DNA of 19,864 nt from a bacterium (GCA_030017475.1 JASEIO010000030.1:1-19864), one strand, 5' to 3'; positions 7,658 to 16,028 are shown, counted from the stretch's first letter. The notes: a model not told the origin generated them from the letters alone. Translations and numbers: made by a program.

Positions 7658-9232
7658 ATGAGAGATGAAAAAGGACAGATTGTAGTTATGGCAATCTTTT
7701 TGTTGATGATCCTATTTTCCCTTGCAGGGCTTGTGGTTGATTTAGGAAAGATCTATTCTATCCATCAGGAATTAAAGAATGCCTGTGATGCTGCATCCTT
7801 AGCTGGGGCATTTGAATTGCCAAATTCTGAGAAGGCAAAAGAGGTCGCTTTGGAATATGCATCAAAGAATAAGGTTTTGGAGGAAGAGGTTGAGGTCACA
7901 ACCCCATATACTGATAAGTTGATTGAAGAAAGGGGTTTTCCCTCTACCAGTTGTATAAAGGTTAAGGTTACAAGAGATGTAAAACTTTTCTTTGCCAAGC
8001 TTTTTGGTCTTAAGACGTGTAAGGTAAAGGCAGAATCTGTAGCCTCCTTTCCTTTTTTCAGTGTTCGATGGAAATTTGATACTGGACAGGAGGTCCATGG
8101 AACACCAGTGGTTTACAAGGGTGTGTTATATGCGGTTAATACAGATGATTTTTATAAAGGGCAGGTTTATGCCTTAGAGCCAGAAACCGGAAAGGAGATT
8201 TGGCATACCCAGGTTTATGGTGCAATCCAGGAGACACCCTATATAGTGAATGATACCATATATTTTGCTACCCTTAGTGGATGGTTCTATGCCCTGGATT
8301 TATCAGGAAATGTAAAATGGAGGGTTTATACCAAAGAGGCTTTGCGTAATGTATATCCTGGTGGCAGAAACCAGTGTCATTGGATAAGTTCTTCTCCTAC
8401 ATACCTTAATGGCATCATTTACATCGGTTCTCATTCTTATGACTACAATCGATCAGAGTGGGATATGGATGATGGAGGTCTTTATGCTATTTCGGCAACC
8501 ACTGGAAATTTTGTAGATCAGGCCTGTCTTCCTGGTCCTATCTATTCATCCCCTGTAATTGTAAATAATATCCTCTATGTTGGTTGTTCAGATGGCAATA
8601 TGTATGCCATCAATATACGCCCGAACGGAACATTCACCAGAGGCGGAAATCCGTATAGGCCAGATATCAAATGGAAGTATCAGACAGGGGGAGAGGTTTC
8701 TTCAACCCCTTGTGTATGGAATGGAAAGGTCTACTTTGGCTCTGATGATAATAAGATTTATTGCCTTGATGCATTAACAGGTGCCAAAATATGGAGTTAT
8801 GAAACTCCACCACCTCAGGGATCAGGTCCTTATCTTCCTCGATTGAATTATGTTGGTTCTGGAAAGGTTTCAGATAAAGGAATCCTCCACATTGGTGATG
8901 GTGGTGGATGGGTTTATGCCTTAGATGCTGAAACTGGCGTTCTAAAATGGAAGAGGAAATTGGCCAAATATTCAATCGAAGGTTCACCCTGTCTTGCTCA
9001 TGGAGTTGTTTATTATGGAGCTGATAATAGAGACGCTGGAGGAAAGGCAGGGATGTACCACGCCCTATCAGAAGATACAGGTAAGATACTTCAATCTTAT
9101 AACATTGGTTATGACACCCATAATTCACCCATTGCAACAGAAGATTGGATCTATTTTGGTGCTGATGACCATAAAGTTTATGGGGTTAAGATTACCCCAC
9201 CAGAAGGCATATATGCCAGATTGATTGAATAA
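7658..9232 (+). CDS. TadG-like N-terminus fused to PQQ-type beta-propeller
   Basis: This 524-residue protein is anchored by one N-terminal helix and otherwise extracytoplasmic. Residues 1-50 have the look of TadE/TadG-like Flp-pilus proteins: GQIVVMAIFLLMILFSLAG, then VDLGKIY and an ACDAASLAGAFEL segment. Residues about 50-130 continue this module. From about 134 to the end there are about eight PQQ-like beta-propeller repeats of the form hydrophobic-YALDxxTGxxxWxx (for example VYALEPETGKEIW, IYCLDALTGAKIW, VYALDAETGVLKW), alternating with SSPxxxxGxxYxG strands. Such propellers bind ligands or partners and often lack PQQ; no catalytic residues are recognisable. No other tad/flp pilus genes are in the window, so a role in a pilus is not supported. 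It has its own strong promoter, and the amidase gene follows after 5 bases. Confidence 0.82.
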   Translation: MRDEKGQIVVMAIFLLMILFSLAGLVVDLGKIYSIHQELKNACDAASLAGAFELPNSEKAKEVALEYASKNKVLEEEVEVTTPYTDKLIEERGFPSTSCIKVKVTRDVKLFFAKLFGLKTCKVKAESVASFPFFSVRWKFDTGQEVHGTPVVYKGVLYAVNTDDFYKGQVYALEPETGKEIWHTQVYGAIQETPYIVNDTIYFATLSGWFYALDLSGNVKWRVYTKEALRNVYPGGRNQCHWISSSPTYLNGIIYIGSHSYDYNRSEWDMDDGGLYAISATTGNFVDQACLPGPIYSSPVIVNNILYVGCSDGNMYAINIRPNGTFTRGGNPYRPDIKWKYQTGGEVSSTPCVWNGKVYFGSDDNKIYCLDALTGAKIWSYETPPPQGSGPYLPRLNYVGSGKVSDKGILHIGDGGGWVYALDAETGVLKWKRKLAKYSIEGSPCLAHGVVYYGADNRDAGGKAGMYHALSEDTGKILQSYNIGYDTHNSPIATEDWIYFGADDHKVYGVKITPPEGIYARLIE

Positions 9233-9237
9233 ACAAA

Positions 9238-9900
9238 ATGATGATTAAATGGATATGGATTTTCGTCTTATTAAATACCCTTTTCCTTTTTCAGCCTGAT
9301 GTGACATCTCTTGAAAAATCTGGAATAAAGACTATTATTATAGACCCTGGGCATGGAGGGAATGATACAGGGGGCGTAGGAAAGCAGGGTCTATTAGAGA
9401 AAGATGTAACTTTAGATATAGCTAAGAGGCTACAGAAAGTGATAGAAGGCAGATTATCTGATGTACGTGTCCTTTTGACTAGGGATGGCGATTATTTTCT
9501 CTCGATAGATGAAAGGGTAGGTTTTGCCAATCATAGGAAGGGGGATCTATTTATTAGTATTCATACAAATGCCTCTTTTTCTCAGGATGCAAGTGGATTT
9601 GAGGTCTATTATTTTTCACCCTTAGAATCTGATTTAGACTCTATACAACAGGAATTTATAGATGAAGGCATTAAATTGGCAGGTCTGATTCAAAAAAAGG
9701 TAGTCAATAGGTTAAAGATTCGTGATATGGGAATTAAAGGTTGTTACTTCCTGGTTCTAAAAGATGTTATGATGCCAGCTGTTGTAATCGAGACTGCCTT
9801 TATCACTAATCCATCTGAAGAAGATAACCTGAAGAGTGAGGGATTTAAAACCGATTTGGTTTCTGCCATATGTGATGCTATCCAAGAAGACATTCGCTGA
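9238..9900 (+). CDS. N-acetylmuramoyl-L-alanine amidase (Amidase_3)
   Basis: This is a zinc amidase that cuts the bond between N-acetylmuramic acid and the peptide stem of peptidoglycan, 220 residues. A hydrophobic N-terminus (about 4-20) looks like a signal peptide or anchor, so it acts outside the membrane. The complete Amidase_3 site is visible: DPGHGG with H39, E54 in LLEKDVTL, H109 in SIHTN, and catalytic E185 in VVIETAFITNP. It lacks AMIN, SPOR or LysM domains and resembles the compact CwlD/AmiC catalytic core. It begins 5 bases after the propeller gene with no clear ribosome binding site, which suggests translational coupling. ATG at 9241 is an equally possible start. Pairing with a surface propeller protein suggests an envelope function. 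Confidence 0.93.
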   Translation: MMIKWIWIFVLLNTLFLFQPDVTSLEKSGIKTIIIDPGHGGNDTGGVGKQGLLEKDVTLDIAKRLQKVIEGRLSDVRVLLTRDGDYFLSIDERVGFANHRKGDLFISIHTNASFSQDASGFEVYYFSPLESDLDSIQQEFIDEGIKLAGLIQKKVVNRLKIRDMGIKGCYFLVLKDVMMPAVVIETAFITNPSEEDNLKSEGFKTDLVSAICDAIQEDIR

Positions 9901-9916
9901 TTTGTGATTCCTCTTC

Positions 9917-9963
9917 CTTTTTACCATCCTTTTATAACTCTCCGATATAAGAATGGTAAAAAG
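9917..9963. repeat. Perfect 11-base inverted repeat (hairpin)
   Basis: CTTTTTACCAT (9917-9927) and ATGGTAAAAAG (9953-9963) are exact reverse complements, separated by 25 bases that contain the dispersed repeat core. It lies 17 bases after the amidase stop. It is AT-rich with a large loop and no following T run, so it is not a standard intrinsic terminator. A recombination or element-end role is as likely. Confidence 0.6.
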
Positions 9964-10061
9964 AATTAACCTCTTTCGCTACTTCTGTATCATTCCTCTT
10001 CGCCGTCTTCTATGATATGCAATTTTTAGGGCATGTGCTTTAATCTTATATCGGATTTATA
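9931..10061. repeat. MITE-like segment bounded by inverted repeats
   Basis: The left end carries TATAACTCTCCGATATAAGA (9933-9952) and the right end TCTTATATCGGATTTATA (10044-10061). The reverse complement of the right end reads TATAAATCCGATATAAGA, so the two ends are imperfect inverted copies about 90 bases apart. The left end plus the next bases also matches 63-86 near the window start. The interior has no credible reading frame. The rest of the gap 9901-10209 contains the hairpin and a possible promoter and nothing else I recognise. Confidence 0.6.
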
Positions 10062-10147
10062 GTGAAATAATTTTCCCTTGTTTTTTAGGGAAGGTTATGG
10101 TATCCTTTATTAAAGAACGGGTTTGAAATGTTTAACCGTATAGCCTC

Positions 10148-10178
10148 TTGATAATATTTGGATATGAAAAGTTATAAA
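10148..10178 (+). promoter_or_regulatory. Possible promoter of the restriction-modification cassette
   Basis: TTGATA (10148-10153) is followed by TATAAA (10173-10178) at a 19-base spacing, or TTATAA (10172-10177) at 18 bases. The wide spacing makes this tentative. It is the best candidate directly before the cassette, and GAGGAG (10198-10203) then sits six bases before the mod ATG at 10210. Confidence 0.4.
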
Positions 10179-10209
10179 TGGGGGTATCAAGGTTAAAGAG
10201 GAGATAAGT

Positions 10210-12156
10210 ATGGCAGATAATAAAAAATATGTGGAACTTCTCTGGGCAGGGAAATATGATAGATACGAGAAAGGGAAGAGGAAGCCAATAGAAAAACCTA
10301 ATCTTCCTTTTCAGGCTGTAGAGACTGTAAATAAACCAAGACTAAAGGAATTAGAAGGGGGACTTTTTGACTCCTCTCAATTTTATCCCAAAAACAGATA
10401 TCCTGAGAACTATCCGAAAGATTGGAAAAACAAACTTATATGGGGTGATAATAAACTTGTGATGAGCTCTTTAATTAAGCAGGGCTGGGCAGGGAAGATA
10501 AACCTGATTTATATTGACCCACCATTCTTTACTGGTGCGGATTTTACGATAAGAACAAAACTTGGAGATGAGGAGATAGAGAAAGAGCCATCTATTATAG
10601 AGGAGCGGGCTTATAAAGACACATGGAGTGGTGGAATCGCCTCTTATTTGAGATATATGTATGAACGACTGGTTTTAATGAGGGAATTATTGGCAGAGGA
10701 CGGTTCAATTTATGTCCATTTGGACTGGCATGTTGGGCATTATGTTAAGGTGATGATGGATGAGGTGTTTGGGTATGAGAATTTTAGGAATGAAATTGTG
10801 TGGTATTATGGAAGATTCTCAAGGCGATCAAAAGGTTCATTTCCGTGTATGCATGACACCATTCTGTTTTTCTCTAAAACCAATAATAACATTTTTAATC
10901 CATTAACTTCTGAAGCGAGGTCAAAAGATCGGTTTGAGAAAGGATATCATGTAGTAGTAGACCAAGGAGTAAAGAAATTATTGGTATATAACAAAGAAAA
11001 ATTCGAGAAAGCTAAAATAGATAATAGCAGGTATGAAAAAATTGTGTATACCAACAAAACCCCAACCGATATCGTTGAGCCCGATGTATGGAAAATGCCT
11101 TTTATAAATCCTATGGCAGAAGAACGGGTTGGTTTCGATACCCAAAAACCCGAGGCCCTCTTAAAGCGAATAATCCTTGCATCCTCCAACCCTGGTGACA
11201 TTGTCGCTGATTTCTTTTGTGGCTCAGGCACTACCTTAGCGGTAGCAGAAAAACTTGGCAGGCGTTGGATAGGCTGTGATTTGTCCAAGTTTGCTATTCA
11301 GGTGACAAGAAAAAGGCTTTTGGATATTCACAACTCAAAGGATTTGCAAAACGAAGGCAAGAAATATGGTAACCCAGCAAGACCTTTTGAACTCTGGAAT
11401 ATCGGAAACTACGAAACGGCTTATTGGCAAGAAAAGGAAGAGGAATACCTTATCTTTATGCTTAAGCTTTATCAATCACAGTCTTTAACAGGATTTAGAT
11501 ATTTGCATGGTAGGAAAGGAGACAGAGCGGTTCATGTTGGTCCTTTAAATGCCCCTGTTACGATGGAGGATGTAGAGAGGGTAGTAATTGAATGCAGGGC
11601 TAATAACTTAAATAAAGCCGATGTTCTTGGCTGGGAGTGGAGTTATGAAGTAAATGAACTTTCTAAGGAATTGGCAAAGAAGGATGGAGTTGATTTAAGG
11701 CTTGTTCAAATACCCTCTGTAAATGAGATAAAATCTTCACTTGTCGGCTTTGATTTGCAGTTGTTGAAGGTACCGGACCAGGTTATGGAGAAAGAATTCT
11801 CGAAGTATATAAAATTCTCAGAAGTTGCCTATTTGGAGATTGAAACGAAGATCAAAGAAAACAAAGTAATGTTAAAAATTATAGACTTTCAACTCGCACC
11901 AACTGCAGAACTTGCAGAGATTGCAAGTAAAGTAAAAGATTCAAGGGAGCTTATAGATTACTGGGCGATTGACTGGGATTACAAAGGCGATACCTTCCAT
12001 AACGAGTGGCAGAGCTTTAGAGTCAAGAATAATCCGAGAGTAGATTATGAGGCTGAACACAGATACGAAGAAAAAGGTGAATACCAAATAATGGTTAAGG
12101 TTGTGGATGTGTTTGGAAATGATACGAATAAAGTCTTGAAGGTGAAGATAAAATGA
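10210..12156 (+). CDS. Type III-like DNA methyltransferase (Mod)
   Basis: This is an S-adenosylmethionine-dependent DNA amino-methyltransferase, 648 residues, probably N6-adenine. Motif IV comes first (IYIDPPF, D103-PPF-106) and the SAM-binding motif I later (ADFFCGSGTT, 333-342), the beta-class order used by type III Mod proteins. The intervening 190-320 region would hold the target-recognition part, with the family signature DTQKPEALLKRII just before motif I. DPPF replaces the commoner DPPY. After about residue 400 there is an additional region, and the last about 65 residues (582-648) look like a PKD-type beta-sandwich (DWDYKGD, then HRYEEKGEYQIMVKVVDVFGN). It is the first gene of the cassette. 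Its stop overlaps the next gene by 4 bases and a type III-like Res is encoded last, so it should both methylate host sites and give Res its specificity. Confidence 0.9.
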   Translation: MADNKKYVELLWAGKYDRYEKGKRKPIEKPNLPFQAVETVNKPRLKELEGGLFDSSQFYPKNRYPENYPKDWKNKLIWGDNKLVMSSLIKQGWAGKINLIYIDPPFFTGADFTIRTKLGDEEIEKEPSIIEERAYKDTWSGGIASYLRYMYERLVLMRELLAEDGSIYVHLDWHVGHYVKVMMDEVFGYENFRNEIVWYYGRFSRRSKGSFPCMHDTILFFSKTNNNIFNPLTSEARSKDRFEKGYHVVVDQGVKKLLVYNKEKFEKAKIDNSRYEKIVYTNKTPTDIVEPDVWKMPFINPMAEERVGFDTQKPEALLKRIILASSNPGDIVADFFCGSGTTLAVAEKLGRRWIGCDLSKFAIQVTRKRLLDIHNSKDLQNEGKKYGNPARPFELWNIGNYETAYWQEKEEEYLIFMLKLYQSQSLTGFRYLHGRKGDRAVHVGPLNAPVTMEDVERVVIECRANNLNKADVLGWEWSYEVNELSKELAKKDGVDLRLVQIPSVNEIKSSLVGFDLQLLKVPDQVMEKEFSKYIKFSEVAYLEIETKIKENKVMLKIIDFQLAPTAELAEIASKVKDSRELIDYWAIDWDYKGDTFHNEWQSFRVKNNPRVDYEAEHRYEEKGEYQIMVKVVDVFGNDTNKVLKVKIK

Positions 12157-14879
12157 AAGGATTAATCACTATGAATGAGAAAAATTATAATGGGGCGAAT
12201 TGGGTGAGAGTAGATTTACATTTGCATTCCCCGGCTGTAGAAAGTTTTACGTTACCACCTGGGATTGATTTAGATTCCAATAACGAGTGCGAAAGATTAG
12301 TAGAAGAGTATGTAAAGAAAATGGGAGAAGCGCAAATTAAGATGGGAGCCATTACAGATTATAATAGAGTGAGCAAGAAATGGTTTGAGTTAATAAAGAG
12401 TAAGGCAAAAGATAAAGGAATTATGATATTTCCAGGAGTTGAGCTTTCATTAAAATTGACTGGCGGGAAATATGGCCTTCATTTACTATTAATTTTTGAA
12501 CAAGATGTTGATATCACCGGTTTAAATACATTTCTTCATAGCTTAGACAAGAACCCACAAAGATCGTTATTTGAAGGAAGAAAACATAGGGATATTGAAA
12601 GTAAATTGGAACTGGAAGAGCTAATAAGTGGAGTTCGAGCAAAATATGAGTGTTTAGTTATAATCCCGCACATAGAAGATGATAAGGGTCTTCTTCGTAC
12701 TTTTGATCCTTCCCAGTGTGCAAAGTATTTAATGAGTATAAAGCCCGATGCTATTGAGTATATCTCTGAGGAAGGGAGAAATAAACTTATATCTACGAAT
12801 GAACTTCCATCCGATTATTTTAAAAAAATAGCAATCCTTGAAAATACCGACCCGAAATGTCTTGACGATATAGGCACTAAGACGAGGGACAGTAAATTAA
12901 AGTCCACATATTTAAAATTAAGTTCTTTCACCATTGGTGCTTTGAAAATAGCTCTTCACGACCCTGAAGTAAGGGTAAGAACTTATGAATGCCCTTCATT
13001 TTCTCATAATAGAATATCAAAGATAGTAATTAACGGCTCAGCTTTTCTGAGGGATATAGAGATTTTATTCAACCCTGAACTAAATACATTTATTGGAGGA
13101 AGGGGAGTAGGAAAATCGGCCATCATAGAAACTATGCGGTATGTTATGGATCTTCCAATATACGCAGAGAAATCTGAAAGGCTGGATTTCGTGGGCAGTG
13201 TCGTTGGAAGTGGAGGCGAGGTTTCGATTCTAATTGAAAGGTATTATGGAAAAGAGAAAAAAGAATTTGAAATAAAAAGAACCTTAGGTAAGGTCCCGGA
13301 AATTTATGAAAAAGAGGGTGCTAAAACAGGTTTTTCTGTTCATAGTTTGTTTGAGGAGGTAAAATACCCGATTATAATTGGTCAAAAAGAACTCTATCAC
13401 CTTTCAACGACTCCCGCTTTTCAACTTAAATTAATTGATGAATTGATTGGTGAGGAAGTAAGGTTTGCACAAGAGGAATTCAAAAAGTTGATTGAACAAT
13501 TAAAAGATAATGGAAGAAAACTCCTATCTCTTAAAGAACGTGTAGGAAAAAAAGAGGAGTATGAGCAAAAGTTAAAGGAGATAGAAGCCAAAACAAAGGT
13601 TTATAAAGATTTGGGGGTGGAAGAAAAACTCAAAAGATGGACTAACGTAATAGATGATGAGGGAAAATTAAGGGGAGCGATTGAAGATGTTAATAGAATA
13701 AACAAGGAGATATCTTCTTTTTTTGATAAAACTTTATTCGAATTATCTGACATAGTAAAGAATTTAAAGACAGGCAAAAGCGAAAATAAGATTATATTAG
13801 AAAAAGTATCAGAAGAGGTAAGTCAGATTAAAAAAGCTATTGAGCAAAGTAAAGAACAGCTTCTTAAAACCATAACTCAGAACTTGGAAAATATTAACCA
13901 GTTCGATTCCGAATGGATACAAAAAAAGGAAGTAGTGGAAACTGAAATTCGAAAGATTAAGAAAGAACTGGATGAAGAAAAACTTGAACCGGATAAACTG
14001 GAAAAACTAACCAGCGAAAGAGCAAAATTAATACCCTTAATTGAAGAATTAAAAAAACGGGAAGGGGAAATTAAAATATTAGAAGAAAATAGAGAAAAGA
14101 TAAAGGATGAATTAGGTAGAAAAAGGCATGATATTTTTAACGTGAGAAGAAAACAAATTAACAGAATAAATGATGCCTTAAAAGGAAGAATTAAAATCGA
14201 AGTAAAATATGAAGAGGAGAAAGATAATTTTAAAGAAAGTTTAACAGAATTGCTGAGAGGTTCAAGGATTTCAAGTGATGCAATAGATGCATTAGTTAAT
14301 CCAACCAATAAAGTTATGGATGGCCTTTTGCTTTCACAATATATCAAACAGAATGGGCATAAGTTACAAGAAGAGTTGAATCTCACTCCGGTAATGTCCA
14401 GTAGAATATTAGAATGGTTTAAAGAACCAGAAAGACTTTATGAACTTGAAACTTTATTTCCAGAGGATAAAATTGAAATATTCCTAAAAGTTAAGGATGA
14501 ATATAAAATAATTGACAAACTTTCCATTGGTCAAAAAGCCACTTCGTTATTATTGCTTCTATTTGCTCAAGAGGATAGGATTATAATTCTTGATCAGCCT
14601 GAAGAGGATCTTGATAACCGTTTTATATATGAAGATGTAGTGAAAATCCTTAGAGAAATGAAAGGGAGAAGGCAGTTATTCATTGCCACACATAATGCGA
14701 ACATTCCTGTCTTAGGAGATTCTGAATTGATTCTTGTTTTAGAAAGTTGGAATGAAAAGTGTGCAATTATTAATAAAGGTTCAATTGACAAGGAAGATAT
14801 TAAAGCAGATGTGAAAAATATTATGGAGGGTGGAGAAGAAGCGTTCAGAATAAGAGCAGAAAAATATGGGAGAGTTTAA
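12153..14879 (+). CDS. PHP-domain / SMC-like ATPase (TrlF-like)
   Basis: This 908-residue protein couples an N-terminal PHP-type phosphoesterase fold to an ABC/SMC-like ATPase. PHP part (about 15-290): DLHLHS (D21, H23, H25), GAITDYN where typical PHP proteins have TDH, FPGVELS, and a HLLLIF strand. ATPase: Walker A GGRGVGKS (315-322, K321), Q-loop at IIGQKELY, long charged coiled coil about 430-690, signature LSIGQ (790-794), Walker B IIILDQPEEDLD (D814, E817) and a THNAN switch histidine near 850. No CxxC zinc hook is seen in the coiled coil. It resembles proteins I know as TrlF-family AAA-like ATPases, an assignment from memory. It overlaps mod by 4 bases (ATGA). ATG at 12171 (residue 7) is a possible alternative start. 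It may act as a nucleic-acid sensor with a nuclease or regulatory PHP output; the substrate is unknown. Confidence 0.85.
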   Translation: MKGLITMNEKNYNGANWVRVDLHLHSPAVESFTLPPGIDLDSNNECERLVEEYVKKMGEAQIKMGAITDYNRVSKKWFELIKSKAKDKGIMIFPGVELSLKLTGGKYGLHLLLIFEQDVDITGLNTFLHSLDKNPQRSLFEGRKHRDIESKLELEELISGVRAKYECLVIIPHIEDDKGLLRTFDPSQCAKYLMSIKPDAIEYISEEGRNKLISTNELPSDYFKKIAILENTDPKCLDDIGTKTRDSKLKSTYLKLSSFTIGALKIALHDPEVRVRTYECPSFSHNRISKIVINGSAFLRDIEILFNPELNTFIGGRGVGKSAIIETMRYVMDLPIYAEKSERLDFVGSVVGSGGEVSILIERYYGKEKKEFEIKRTLGKVPEIYEKEGAKTGFSVHSLFEEVKYPIIIGQKELYHLSTTPAFQLKLIDELIGEEVRFAQEEFKKLIEQLKDNGRKLLSLKERVGKKEEYEQKLKEIEAKTKVYKDLGVEEKLKRWTNVIDDEGKLRGAIEDVNRINKEISSFFDKTLFELSDIVKNLKTGKSENKIILEKVSEEVSQIKKAIEQSKEQLLKTITQNLENINQFDSEWIQKKEVVETEIRKIKKELDEEKLEPDKLEKLTSERAKLIPLIEELKKREGEIKILEENREKIKDELGRKRHDIFNVRRKQINRINDALKGRIKIEVKYEEEKDNFKESLTELLRGSRISSDAIDALVNPTNKVMDGLLLSQYIKQNGHKLQEELNLTPVMSSRILEWFKEPERLYELETLFPEDKIEIFLKVKDEYKIIDKLSIGQKATSLLLLLFAQEDRIIILDQPEEDLDNRFIYEDVVKILREMKGRRQLFIATHNANIPVLGDSELILVLESWNEKCAIINKGSIDKEDIKADVKNIMEGGEEAFRIRAEKYGRV

Positions 14880-16028
14880 ATGGATAAATTAGAATTACTG
14901 GAAAGAATATTAAGAGGGGAAAATTTACATACAGAGTTTAAAGTAAGGTTGCCCGATAATGAATCTCTCGCAGAATCCATTGTCGGTTTTGCAAATGCAG
15001 ATGGTGGACAATTGATAATTGGTATTAGCAGTTCAGGTGATATTGTAGGAGTTGAAGATCCAGATAAAGTAGCAAGTAGTATCGATGATGTTGCGTTTAA
15101 TAGATGTGAACCTTCTATTAGTATTCTTACAGAAACAGTTGATATGGATGGTAAAATTGTTTTGATTATTAATATTCCTAAAGGGGAGCAAAGGCCTTAT
15201 CGAACAAAAAGTGGTCTTTATTATATTAGGTCAGGGAATAGACGTAGGCCGGCCTCATGGCAAGAAGTTAGAAGGCTTTATCAAACAAGTGAAAGCATTT
15301 TTTATGACGAGATTCCTATTTCTAAAGCCTCATTGGGTGATCTTAATATAGATTTTTTTAACGATTTTCTGGAGAAATGGTTGGATATTTCTCCCGAAGA
15401 GAAGTTGATTGAAAATTATCTCAAGAATCTTAAAATTATTACAAATGATAAAAAACCTACGCTTGCCGGGACATTATTTTTTGGAAAAAATCCCCAAGCC
15501 TTTATTCCATTTGCAAAGATTATAGCTGCTTACATTCCTGGGAAGGATATCTCTATTCCCCCATTAGACAGAAAAGATTTGGATGGAAAGATTCCGAATA
15601 TACTCGATGGTTCGATAAAATTTTTAAAATTATACCTAAGGGAAGAACATAAAATAAAAGGTTTTGAATCAGAATTATATCCTGAAATTCCTGAAGAGGT
15701 TTTAAGAGAAGGTATTGTAAACGCAATTGCTCACCGTGATTATACAATTAATGCTTCAATAAGATTATTCATATTTGAGGATAGAATAGAAATCAGAACA
15801 CCGGGAAAGTTACCTAATACAGTTACCATAGAGAGTATGAAAACAGCAGGTTCTCATGTGCTTCGAAATCCCACTCTCTATAATCTACTTTACAAAATTG
15901 GAATGGTAACACACACTGGCAGTGGTGTTTATAGAATGATTAAAACGATAAAAGAGAGATTAAATAAAGAAATTGAATTAAATGATAAGATTGAAAACGA
16001 GTTTGTCTTATCAATACCTCGGATCTAA
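14880..16028 (+). CDS. AlbA_2 (Schlafen-type) and HATPase domain protein
   Basis: This 382-residue protein has an N-terminal AlbA_2/Schlafen-like domain (about 14-130: ENLHTEFK, VGFANADGGQLIIGIS, then PYRTKSGLYYIRSGNRRRPA) and a C-terminal HATPase_c_4-like region (REGIVNAIAHRDY, N281 and H285-R-D-Y288; later THTGSGVYRMIK). This pairing is widespread in proteins annotated as putative transcriptional regulators or RecG-like helicases, although no helicase motor is present here. Schlafen-type AlbA_2 domains can bind or cut RNA, but which residues would cut cannot be assigned. The ATG directly abuts the previous stop (TAAATG), with GGGAG (14868-14872) seven bases upstream. It lies between the PHP-ATPase and res genes, so it is probably part of the same defence unit, as regulator or effector. 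Confidence 0.85.
   Translation: MDKLELLERILRGENLHTEFKVRLPDNESLAESIVGFANADGGQLIIGISSSGDIVGVEDPDKVASSIDDVAFNRCEPSISILTETVDMDGKIVLIINIPKGEQRPYRTKSGLYYIRSGNRRRPASWQEVRRLYQTSESIFYDEIPISKASLGDLNIDFFNDFLEKWLDISPEEKLIENYLKNLKIITNDKKPTLAGTLFFGKNPQAFIPFAKIIAAYIPGKDISIPPLDRKDLDGKIPNILDGSIKFLKLYLREEHKIKGFESELYPEIPEEVLREGIVNAIAHRDYTINASIRLFIFEDRIEIRTPGKLPNTVTIESMKTAGSHVLRNPTLYNLLYKIGMVTHTGSGVYRMIKTIKERLNKEIELNDKIENEFVLSIPRI

Noticed and set aside
8667-9137. 156-codon minus-strand open frame inside the propeller gene
   Set aside because: It is rich in His/Gln from the reverse reading of repeat codons, lacks a ribosome binding site and opposes a well-supported gene.
9917-9963. Hairpin after the amidase gene as an intrinsic terminator
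   Set aside because: The stem is AT-rich, the loop is 25 bases and no T run follows the right arm.
10164-10196. Ten-codon open frame before mod (MKSYKWGYQG) as a leader peptide
   Set aside because: It lacks a clear ribosome binding site, and its start would lie upstream of transcription if the candidate -10 at 10173 is used.
13877-14386. 169-codon minus-strand open frame inside the PHP-ATPase gene
   Set aside because: It is Ser/Phe/Leu-rich from reverse reading of a Lys/Glu coiled coil and has no independent support.
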